This document shows positions 1 through 6,198 of a DNA stretch of 6,198 nt, piece after piece. This DNA is from Propionivibrio sp. (lineage in GTDB: Bacteria; Pseudomonadota; Gammaproteobacteria; Burkholderiales; Rhodocyclaceae). The stretch is taken from NCBI GenBank assembly GCA_003249625.1, contig QKII01000242.1:1-6198 (forward strand), written 5' to 3'. The translations under genes and the position numbers were made by a program. A model generated the notes under the pieces. That model saw only the letters and a list, made by a program, of their open reading frames with translations, was not told where the DNA came from and did not search any database. Positions within the stretch are counted from its first letter, which is position 1. The number at the start of each line of letters is the position of its first letter.

Positions 1-2794
1 GGGCGTGACGGGTGGCCTCGTCCCAGTTGTTATGCTCCAGTGCGTTGCGGAAATTTGCCGGAAAAGTCTTTCCGTGCGTGTCGTGGAATATGCGCAGGAT
101 CTTGAAGAAGTTGTAAATGTTACCGTTGGCGTAACGTAACCCGACGTCGGTTTCGATGCCTGGAAGTTTTGGCATGACCTGTTCGGTGGATTCGTTCAGC
201 GTTGAGCGCTGGGTAAACGCCAGCGGCGGAATCGTCTGCGCTTCCTGGTAGGTGACGTGCGCAGGGGCGTGCTTGAGCAGCGAGCCGAGCAGGTCACCCG
301 ACTTGACAGGTTTGACAATGTAGCCGTCCATCCCGGCGCTGCGGCATTTTTCCTTTTCAGTTGCGAGGGCGTTGGCGGTCAGGGCGATGATCGGCAGGTT
401 GGAGTACTCTGGATTACGGCGAATCTGCCGCGTTGCTTCGTAACCGTCCATGACCGGCATCTGGCAATCCATCAGTACGCAGTCCGGGCGCTTCTCAGCG
501 ATAGCGATGAGTGCTTCGCGGCCGTTCGCCGCTACGCGCACGCGCATCCCCGCGTCGGTCAGCATATCGCGGACGACTTCCTGATTGAGTTCCACGTCGT
601 CGACCACGAGGATGTCGAGACCGCGCAGGCGTGCCGTGTCGACGTCGGCCTTGGTCCGCGTCACGAAATCCGGTTCGACGCGGATACCGAGGAATGGGGC
701 GATCTCGGCAAAAAGCCGGCTGGCCGTCGTTGGCTTGGTGAGGATGCCGTCGAACATTGCCGCGTCGGCTTCCAGGTCGACGTCGAGCGAATAGTTCGTA
801 ACGAGGAAAATCGGCGGCATGGAGACTGGCGGCCATGCCTCGCGCAGGTGGCGAATCGTTTCGACACCGTTCATTCCGGGCATGTCCATGTCAACCAGAA
901 TTGCCAGGTACTCTGCGCCGGGCCTTTCCCGTGCTGCAGCGACAGCCTCGTCGCCCGAGCAGTGCTCCTCGCTTGCCAGGCCGATCTGCCGGAGCTGGTT
1001 GCCGATCGCTTCTCGATAGACGGGGTTGTCGTCGATCACCAGTACCGGTCGGCGGGCGAAGAGGGCGACCTTTTTTCTGGCGGCCGCAAAGTGCGATTGC
1101 TGTTCAGGGTCGATGCCGAGGCAAACCGAGAAGGTGAACGTGCTGCCCCGGCCCTTCGCACTCGATGCGCTGATTTGTCCACCCATCAGTTCGACCAGCT
1201 GTTTGCAGATTGCCAGTCCCAGACCAGTACCGCCATAGCGTCGTGTAGTCGTTGCATCGGCCTGGGTGAACGCGTTGAACAGCCGTGCCAGTTGGTCTTC
1301 GGCAATGCCAATCCCTTCGTCGATGATTTCGACATGCAGACGCGCGGCAACCGGCGTGATTTCTTCGCAGCGTGCACGGATGATGACGTTGCCCCGGTCG
1401 GAAAACTTGATGGCGTTGCCGATCAGGTTGATCAGTACTTGTTCAAGGCGCAGGGCGTCTCCGATGAAGACCCGGTTGCAGCATTCGTCGATGAAGATGG
1501 CGATTTCGATTGATTTCTTTTCGGCTTTCCCGGAAAGCAGGTTGCCGACATCACCGAGTACGCGATCGAGTTTAAATGGCGCATTCTCCAGTTCGAGTTT
1601 TCCGGATTCGACTTTCGAAAAATCGAGGATGTCGTTGATGATGCGCAGGAGGAGGTCAGAGGTTTGCTGAATCTTCGTCAGGTAGTTGCGCTGCTTCTGG
1701 CTTGGCTTGGTCGCCAGACACAAATCTGTCATGCCGATGATGGCATTCATGGGCGTACGTATTTCGTGGCTCATGTTGGCAAGGAAGTCGCTGCGCGTCT
1801 GCGCCAGCCTTTCGGCCTCGACTTGCGCCTGAATGCGCAGTTTTTCCAGTCGTCGCCGTTCGAGCACATCGAGAAATCCGACCAGAATGACGATCAGCGG
1901 CACGATTCCCGCGGCGATGACGAAAAGCCGGGCGTTACCGTGCTCGGCTACCTGCTCCGTGGATATTGAGACGAAAGCGAGCGGGGTGTCCTCGATGTCG
2001 ACGCGGGCGATGGTATAGCTTTTGCCGTTGTACTTGAAGGTGCCCACCAACGTGCTTTTGTCGTCGGTTGTGGACTGCGCGCGAATATCCTGCCAATGAT
2101 CCTCCATGCGGAACGGTGGCTCCGAATCGCTGTACATCGGCACGCCGCTTTCACGGTTGACCAGAAGGCCGTGGCCTCGCGCTTTTGTCGATCCGAACTG
2201 CGCAAAGCTGGCGCCTGCATCGATCCAGGCCAGTAATTCGCCGCGATAGGTCTTGTTGATCCAGACAGGAACCATGACGACCAGGCCGCAGTTGCGCACG
2301 CACAGACGCGTCCGGCGCTCCTTGTTGTCGGGAATCAGCCAGTCCCTGAGTCCGGCCTCGGGTTCGGGTGCGTTCCATTGGGCAACCCGCGTGGCGGTGT
2401 TGTCGATCAACATGAAACCGGAGAACAGCGCTTTGTCGCCCCCCCGTTTTCTCTTTGCGACATACTCGAAGCGGTCTTCGATCAGCTGCACGTTGACCCC
2501 AAGTCCGTATTGGAAACTCATCCCGAGATCGCGGTTGCGGAAGAAATTCACGACTTGTTCCGATTCAGCGAGTTCCGCCGTTTCGATCTGACGTTCGGCA
2601 AAGAAATATGAGATTGCCGAGGCCTGTTTCTCGGCTTCAAGCAGGAACTGGGTTTGGGCGCTGCCTTGCACCCGTTGCAGCGACAGATAGTTGCTCCAGA
2701 ACACTGCGCCTGCATAGGTGATGAACAGCAGGAAGGTGAGCGCGCTTTTCTTGTGCCGCCCAATGAAGTTGAAAATTCCCTTTTCTTCCTGCAT
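1..2794 (-). CDS. Hybrid sensor histidine kinase with two receiver domains and a C-terminal Hpt domain (3' end beyond window)
   Basis: Inner-membrane phosphorelay kinase; 931 residues are visible with no internal stop. Order: TM helix about 17-37; periplasmic sensor about 38-289, Cache-like in style but not firmly recognised; TM helix about 290-312; short charged coiled linker without a clear HAMP; HisKA with the H-box SHEIRTPMN (phospho-accepting H343); HATPase with N-box N460, DEGIGI from D492 and GGTGLGL at 521-527. Receiver 1 has acidic pair D588/D589, acceptor D635 and K687; receiver 2 has D732/D733, D776 and K828. An Hpt domain starts near residue 877 (PGIETDVGL). The layout resembles BarA/TorS-type kinases with an extra receiver. 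The ATG at 2794 lies 8 bases after the stop of the binding-protein gene, which suggests one transcript and a shared signal. Both receivers keep their key residues. The sequence is cut just before the expected Hpt histidine. The signal sensed and the output regulator are not visible. Family call is secure; ligand unknown. Confidence 0.95.
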   Translation of the reverse strand, partial: MQEEKGIFNFIGRHKKSALTFLLFITYAGAVFWSNYLSLQRVQGSAQTQFLLEAEKQASAISYFFAERQIETAELAESEQVVNFFRNRDLGMSFQYGLGVNVQLIEDRFEYVAKRKRGGDKALFSGFMLIDNTATRVAQWNAPEPEAGLRDWLIPDNKERRTRLCVRNCGLVVMVPVWINKTYRGELLAWIDAGASFAQFGSTKARGHGLLVNRESGVPMYSDSEPPFRMEDHWQDIRAQSTTDDKSTLVGTFKYNGKSYTIARVDIEDTPLAFVSISTEQVAEHGNARLFVIAAGIVPLIVILVGFLDVLERRRLEKLRIQAQVEAERLAQTRSDFLANMSHEIRTPMNAIIGMTDLCLATKPSQKQRNYLTKIQQTSDLLLRIINDILDFSKVESGKLELENAPFKLDRVLGDVGNLLSGKAEKKSIEIAIFIDECCNRVFIGDALRLEQVLINLIGNAIKFSDRGNVIIRARCEEITPVAARLHVEIIDEGIGIAEDQLARLFNAFTQADATTTRRYGGTGLGLAICKQLVELMGGQISASSAKGRGSTFTFSVCLGIDPEQQSHFAAARKKVALFARRPVLVIDDNPVYREAIGNQLRQIGLASEEHCSGDEAVAAARERPGAEYLAILVDMDMPGMNGVETIRHLREAWPPVSMPPIFLVTNYSLDVDLEADAAMFDGILTKPTTASRLFAEIAPFLGIRVEPDFVTRTKADVDTARLRGLDILVVDDVELNQEVVRDMLTDAGMRVRVAANGREALIAIAEKRPDCVLMDCQMPVMDGYEATRQIRRNPEYSNLPIIALTANALATEKEKCRSAGMDGYIVKPVKSGDLLGSLLKHAPAHVTYQEAQTIPPLAFTQRSTLNESTEQVMPKLPGIETDVGLRYANGNIYNFFKILRIFHDTHGKTFPANFRNALEHNNWDEATRHA

Positions 2795-2796
2795 TG

Positions 2797-2812
2797 CAAG
2801 AACTACTTCTTG
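2797..2812 (-). promoter_or_regulatory. Small hairpin at the binding-protein stop / hybrid-kinase start junction
   Basis: The transcript reads CAAGAA-GUAG-UUCUUG, a perfect 6-bp stem with a 4-base loop, ending two bases before the AUG of the hybrid kinase. The loop holds the UAG stop of the binding-protein gene. The only purine-rich stretch that could serve as ribosome binding site, AAGAAG, lies in the 5' arm. The structure is seen directly; a role in translational coupling is inference, and the stem is short and AU-rich. Confidence 0.3.
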
Positions 2813-3726
2813 ATCGAGGGGTCGTGGAAAAATTCCGGGAGATAGCGCGGTGCGGAGCGATAGTGTTTATTGACCAGTTGCATGTAGGTGCCGTTTGCCT
2901 TGATTTCGCTCAGGAAAGCGTCGAACTCGCGGCGAAGTTCCGGCGAATCCTTGCGGAATCCAGCGGCCATCAATTGTTCGCCCGAGATCGGTCCTATGAC
3001 CTTGATCTGTCCCTGCCATTTTTCCATCGAAACGATGATGTCCGGAACGTCGAGCAAGGTCATCTCGCTTTCGTTCTTCACGATGGCAGGGACGATATCG
3101 TTGAGACTGGCTTCCGTCGAGAAACGCTGCAGACGATAACCCTTGCCTTCGAGATCGTACAAACGCGGATCGAGGCAGGAATTGTCCATCACAAACGTAC
3201 TGGCTTCCTTGAGCTTGGCCTTGGTTGCGTAAATGTCCTTTGCCAGGCTGCCGCTCGGGGCGATAGGTGTCACTTTCGAGTCGGAGCGGGCGAGCAGCCA
3301 GACGGCGGACGGAAAAGTCGGTTGCGAATAGTCGATGAGTTTCTTGCGCGGCGGCAGAATGGTCAGCCCATTGGCGATGATGTCGCCCCGGACAGCGCGC
3401 TTGCCAGTCGTGCGTACTTCCGGCCTGTACTCCACGTCGTACCCGATCAGATCCTGGATGACGTTGATCCAGTCGGTCGAAACGTATTCGTAGCGAACGC
3501 CGATGCGCTTGGCGAACAATTGCATGATTTCGGCATCGAAGCCTTCGCCGTTGCCCATGACGAAGCGGGCGTAAGGCACGCCCAGGTGGCGGATGACGCC
3601 GCGTTCCTTGATGTCACCAAGATCCTGCGCCTGAACGGACGTTCCGGCCAGGAGCAGCGCCAGCCCGGACAGAGTGGCGACGGACGCGAACCGAATTTGA
3701 TTTGCGAGGCGGGCGAGGTATTTCAT
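2803..3726 (-). CDS. Periplasmic solute-binding protein, family 3 (SBP_bac_3), without transporter genes nearby
   Basis: Predicted periplasmic two-lobed binding protein of 307 residues, a usual length for the family. Residues 1-33 look like a Sec signal peptide: basic start (K2, R6, R12), hydrophobic core about 15-28, likely cleavage after VQA at 33. The mature part opens with the family pattern GVIRHLGVPYA. A GF motif at 62-63, LTILPPRKKLIDYSQPTF around 121-138 (R127 at the usual place for binding an amino-acid carboxylate) and LLDVPD at 224-229 follow. About a dozen extra residues near 96-113 separate the usual lobe-1 strand from the DIIANGLT segment. There is one cysteine, C184. The only start that yields the signal peptide is the ATG at 3726; I see no clear Shine-Dalgarno ahead of it. 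No permease or ATPase gene adjoins it; a regulator lies upstream and a hybrid kinase follows 8 bases downstream, so a sensory co-receptor role is plausible. An ABC-uptake role with a distant permease remains possible. Ligand unknown; amino acid or small carboxylate would be typical. Confidence 0.92.
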   Translation of the reverse strand: MKYLARLANQIRFASVATLSGLALLLAGTSVQAQDLGDIKERGVIRHLGVPYARFVMGNGEGFDAEIMQLFAKRIGVRYEYVSTDWINVIQDLIGYDVEYRPEVRTTGKRAVRGDIIANGLTILPPRKKLIDYSQPTFPSAVWLLARSDSKVTPIAPSGSLAKDIYATKAKLKEASTFVMDNSCLDPRLYDLEGKGYRLQRFSTEASLNDIVPAIVKNESEMTLLDVPDIIVSMEKWQGQIKVIGPISGEQLMAAGFRKDSPELRREFDAFLSEIKANGTYMQLVNKHYRSAPRYLPEFFHDPSIKK

Positions 3727-3762
3727 GGCGTTGGCGGGCGAAGAAGATATCCGAACGCTACG

Positions 3763-3771
3763 AATATAGCA
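3763..3771 (-). promoter_or_regulatory. Candidate extended -10 sigma-70 promoter for the binding-protein gene
   Basis: On the minus strand the gap ahead of the binding-protein gene contains TGCTATATT: a TGn extension followed by TATATT, five of six matches to TATAAT. It sits 37 bases upstream of the ATG at 3726, which would give a leader of about 30 bases. No good -35 hexamer lies at 16-18 bases spacing, which extended -10 promoters can tolerate. It would let the binding protein and hybrid kinase be expressed apart from the dctB/dctD pair. Confidence 0.4.
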
Positions 3772-3791
3772 TTCTTGGCCAGCGATCCCCT

Positions 3792-3821
3792 GCGAGATTT
3801 CGGATGCGGGGCCGGTCTCGC
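3792..3821 (-). other. Intergenic imperfect hairpin (possible weak terminator or operator)
   Basis: Six-base arms GCGAGA and TCTCGC (3816-3821 and 3792-3797) face each other across 18 bases. Inside them CGG and CCG can pair further. It lies 20 bases past the stop of the response-regulator gene and upstream of the candidate promoter. No T-run follows on the minus strand, so it is not a standard intrinsic terminator. Two CGGATG hexamers (3801-3806 and 3821-3826, plus strand) fall in or beside it. Function unknown. Confidence 0.3.
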
Positions 3822-3841
3822 GGATGTGCTTTCCCCTGTAC

Positions 3842-5161
3842 CTATAGCCCGTACTTCCTGATCTTGTCGTGGAGGGTCGTTTTCGGGATGCCTAGCGCTT
3901 CGGCGCAGCGCGAAAGGCTGGCCGGATGGCGCTGCATCGCCTCGGTGATCAGGGCGCGCTCGAACGCTTCGACGGCGTCCGGCAGGGAGCGCAATTGTTC
4001 CTGAATCACCTCGCCGAAGGGAGGGGCGCCATATTCGATGCCAAGGACGCAACGGTCCGCGACGTTGCGTAATTCGCGTACGTTGCCCGGCCAGGAGTAG
4101 CCCATCAGCTGTTGCAGGCGCGCGGTGTCGATCGGCGGTACCGGTCGCTCGTGCCGTGCGGCGGCTTGCAGCAGGAAGTGCTGGAACAACAGGGGAATGT
4201 CGTCGAGACGTTCTCGCAGGGGCGGCAGCATGATCGTCGCGACGCTCAGGCGGTAGTAGAGATCGGCGCGGAACTGGCCGCGATCGGCGAGTTCCCGCAG
4301 GTCGACCTTCGTCGCGGCGACAACACGGCAGTCGATGGGGATCGGCGTATTCGAGCCGAGGCGCTCGAGCGTGCGCTCCTGCAGCACGCGGAGCAGTTTG
4401 ATCTGCATGGCCATCGGCATCGACTCGATTTCGTCGAGGAACAGCGTGCCGCCACTGGCGTATTCGATCCGCCCGATCCGTTTTTTCCCCGCGCCGGTAT
4501 AGGCTCCGGCCTCGTGCCCGAAAATTTCGCTCTCGAACAATGTGTCGGGAAGGCCGCCGCAATTGATCGCGACATAGTTGCCGCGGCAACGGGGGCTGGC
4601 CTCGTGCAGGCAGCGGGCGACGAGTTCCTTGCCGGTTCCGGTCTCACCGTGGATCAGCACGTCGGCCGCACTGTTGGCCAGGCTGGTGATCAGGGACCGG
4701 ACACGGCTCATGCCGGCGGACTGTCCGATCAGCCGGGCATCGACCTTGTCCTGTCCGTCGAGGCGGGCGCGGAGTTGCCGGACTTCGAGGACCAGCCGCC
4801 GCTTCTCGATGGCGCGACGCACGACGTCCACCAAGTGTTCGGGAGGGAACGGCTTCTGAATGAAATCGTAGGCGCCGTCCTTCATCGCCTGGACGGCCAT
4901 GGATACGTCACCGTGGCCGGTGATCAGCACGACCGGGAGTTCAGGGTCAATCTCTGCAAGTTTGCGCTGGAAGCTAAGCCCGTCCATGCGCGGCAGACGG
5001 ATGTCGCTGACGACGACGCCCGGAAAGTCCGGGGTTACGATCGATTCGGCTTCCTCGGCGCTGGCTACTCCGGCCGTGGGGATGCCTTCGAGCTGCAGCG
5101 CCTGCTCGCAGCCGAGCCGGACGTCCGGATCGTCTTCAATGATGAGTGCCTTGAGGTTCAT
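3842..5161 (-). CDS. dctD: DctD-family sigma-54-dependent response regulator
   Basis: Cytoplasmic NtrC-class activator of 439 residues from the ATG at 5161. Receiver domain first: E9/D10/D11, acceptor D53 in VVVSDIRLPRMDG, K103 in FIQKPF. Then a sigma-54 AAA+ domain: Walker A GETGTGKE at 172-179; ESEIFGHE followed by the loop GAYTGA at 219-224, which is the sigma-54 contact loop with Y for the usual F; Walker B GGTLFLDEIE with D243/E244; later FRADLYYRL and GYSWPGNVRELRN. It ends in a Fis-type helix-turn-helix (RCAEALGIPKTTLHDKIRKYGL region, last 22 residues). It overlaps the 3' end of the upstream kinase gene by 26 bases, so the two are co-transcribed and it is the probable phosphoacceptor of that kinase. 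A start at 5248 is open but would add 29 residues unlike any receiver N-terminus. Known DctD proteins activate C4-dicarboxylate transporter genes; the substrate link here is by family only. No target promoter is visible in the window. Confidence 0.93.
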   Translation of the reverse strand: MNLKALIIEDDPDVRLGCEQALQLEGIPTAGVASAEEAESIVTPDFPGVVVSDIRLPRMDGLSFQRKLAEIDPELPVVLITGHGDVSMAVQAMKDGAYDFIQKPFPPEHLVDVVRRAIEKRRLVLEVRQLRARLDGQDKVDARLIGQSAGMSRVRSLITSLANSAADVLIHGETGTGKELVARCLHEASPRCRGNYVAINCGGLPDTLFESEIFGHEAGAYTGAGKKRIGRIEYASGGTLFLDEIESMPMAMQIKLLRVLQERTLERLGSNTPIPIDCRVVAATKVDLRELADRGQFRADLYYRLSVATIMLPPLRERLDDIPLLFQHFLLQAAARHERPVPPIDTARLQQLMGYSWPGNVRELRNVADRCVLGIEYGAPPFGEVIQEQLRSLPDAVEAFERALITEAMQRHPASLSRCAEALGIPKTTLHDKIRKYGL

Positions 5162-6198
5162 GCGGTACTGGTGTCCGGTCGAGTGGAAGCTCCAGGGTGA
5201 ATATTGCGCCACCGTCTGGGTGGTTGGCGCCCGCGAGGGTACCACCAAAATCGTTGACGATTCCGGCGGAGATGGCGAGGCCGAGGCCCAGTCCGTGTCC
5301 CGCTTCCTTTGTGGTGAAGAAGGGCTCGAAGAGGCGTTGACTCACTTCGTTACTCAGTCCCGGGCCGTGATCGTGCACGTGCAGCCGGATGGCGTTTTTA
5401 TCGGTCTCCATGCCGATGTCGATCTTGCGCAGCTCCCGGCCGGCAACCGCGTCGATGGCATTGCCGACAAGGTTGACTACGACCTGTTCGAGCCGGTTGG
5501 AGTCGCACAGTGCCATTGCCGGCGAATCAGGTAGCTCCAGAGCGACGGTGGCGTCAGCCGTGCGCAAGCGCTGGTCGAGGAGTGCGACGGCGTTGTTAAC
5601 GACTGTGCGCAGGTCGACGGGCTGTGCCTTGCCGGTGGATTTGCGGGCGAAGGCTTTCAACTGTCCGGTGATCTGGCCCATGCGGTCGACGAGTTGCCCG
5701 ATCCGCTCGAGATTGGCGCGCGCTGTCGCTTCGTCGCCACGTTCGAGGAAGCGTGTTGCGTTGCCCGAGAGCGTGCGCAATGCGGCCAGCGGCTGGTTTA
5801 ATTCGTGCACGATCCCCGCCGAGAGCTGGCCGATCACGGCGAGTTTTCCGGCCTGGATCAGTTCGTCCTGCGCGGCCCGCAATGTGCGCTCCGCGCGCGT
5901 TCGTTCGGCGACTTCATCCTGCAACTGGCGGTTGGCGGCCGACAGGTCAGCGGTACGTTCCTCGACCTTGCGTTCGAGTTCGTCGTAGGCTTTTTGCAGC
6001 GCCTCGCGTGCGGCAAGGCGGTCGCGCAGGTGGCGGCGGCGCTGCAGGTACATGGCCGCTAGAATGTAGAGCAGGATGGTGCTGATGCCGGCCACCGCGG
6101 CACGAATCCGGCTCATGCTGTCGACCGGGTCGATGTGCGAGAAGACGGTGAGAGTCCACGGTGTGCCGGGCATCGGCAGCGATTGCCAGAGGAATTTT
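5136..6198 (-). CDS. dctB: DctB-family sensor histidine kinase (5' end beyond window)
   Basis: C-terminal 353 residues of a membrane sensor kinase. The open frame continues through the right edge; FLWQSLPMPGTPWTLTV at the edge is the end of a DctB-like periplasmic sensor domain, so the Met at 6173 is internal and not the start. Next come a TM helix (visible residues about 33-51), a long coiled coil (LEERTADL-type heptads, about 55-115), HisKA with HELNQPLAALRT (phospho-accepting H131, codon 5805-5807), N-box NLVGNAIDAV (N246), DHGPGL and GHGLGLGLAIS. The HELNQPL H-box and the short form without HAMP are typical of DctB. Its TGA stop lies inside the next gene, overlapping the response regulator by 26 bases: a matched DctB/DctD pair. 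Family members sense C4-dicarboxylates through the periplasmic domain, but that domain is outside the window, so the ligand is not established. Confidence 0.93.
   Translation of the reverse strand, partial: KFLWQSLPMPGTPWTLTVFSHIDPVDSMSRIRAAVAGISTILLYILAAMYLQRRRHLRDRLAAREALQKAYDELERKVEERTADLSAANRQLQDEVAERTRAERTLRAAQDELIQAGKLAVIGQLSAGIVHELNQPLAALRTLSGNATRFLERGDEATARANLERIGQLVDRMGQITGQLKAFARKSTGKAQPVDLRTVVNNAVALLDQRLRTADATVALELPDSPAMALCDSNRLEQVVVNLVGNAIDAVAGRELRKIDIGMETDKNAIRLHVHDHGPGLSNEVSQRLFEPFFTTKEAGHGLGLGLAISAGIVNDFGGTLAGANHPDGGAIFTLELPLDRTPVPHEPQGTHH

Noticed and set aside
257..1513. 418-codon open frame on the plus strand
   Set aside because: It is antisense to the hybrid kinase's receiver and ATPase domains, whose motifs are all intact on the minus strand; the plus translation shows no recognisable domain. 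Long antisense frames are common opposite GC-rich genes.
3727..3841. Sigma-54 promoter ahead of the binding-protein gene
   Set aside because: Scanning the minus strand of the gap for GG-N10-GC gave no match; the nearest look-alike (TGGCC…TGC) has only 8 bases between GG and GC.
2794..3861. 355-codon open frame on the plus strand
   Set aside because: It lies antisense across the whole binding-protein gene, which has a clear signal peptide and family motifs; the plus product resembles nothing.
3723..4589. 288-codon minus-strand frame overlapping the end of the activator
   Set aside because: Out of frame with the activator, with Arg/Pro/Ala-rich low-complexity translation typical of a shifted reading of GC-rich coding DNA.
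4112..5200. 362-codon open frame on the plus strand
   Set aside because: Antisense to the sigma-54 activator, whose Walker motifs and receiver are unambiguous.
5162..5248. Upstream ATG at 5248 as start of the response regulator
   Set aside because: It would add 29 residues of non-receiver sequence and deepen the overlap with the kinase gene; the ATG at 5161 leads straight into the receiver fold.
6171..6173. ATG at 6173 as start of the DctB-like kinase
   Set aside because: The frame stays open to the edge and the residues before this Met continue the sensor-domain pattern, so it is internal.

Overview
The window is almost fully coding, and every supportable gene lies on the minus strand. Read 5'->3' on that strand, from the right edge to the left, the order is: a DctB-type sensor histidine kinase (5' part beyond the right edge), a DctD/NtrC-type sigma-54 activator response regulator, a stand-alone family-3 periplasmic solute-binding protein with a signal peptide, and a large membrane hybrid histidine kinase with two receiver domains and a C-terminal Hpt domain that runs off the left edge. 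No permease, ATPase, tRNA, rRNA, IS element, CRISPR array or long repeat is visible.

The protein styles (DctB/DctD pair, this solute-binding protein subtype, a BarA/TorS-like phosphorelay kinase) and the moderately high GC suggest a Gram-negative proteobacterium, most likely a betaproteobacterium of the Rhodocyclales kind. That placement rests on general familiarity with such proteins, not on a search.

Layout: 5136-6198 dctB-like kinase (partial); 3842-5161 dctD-like regulator, overlapping the kinase by 26 bases; 3727-3841 a 115-base gap with a candidate extended -10 promoter and a hairpin; 2803-3726 solute-binding protein; 8 bases later, 1-2794 hybrid kinase (partial). The cluster therefore holds two sensor kinases around one binding protein. 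The simplest reading is that DctB/DctD form one phosphotransfer pair that activates sigma-54 promoters elsewhere. The binding protein, translated just ahead of the hybrid kinase, may present a small ligand to that kinase's periplasmic domain. The ligand, the regulated genes and the final phosphoacceptor of the phosphorelay cannot be read from this window.
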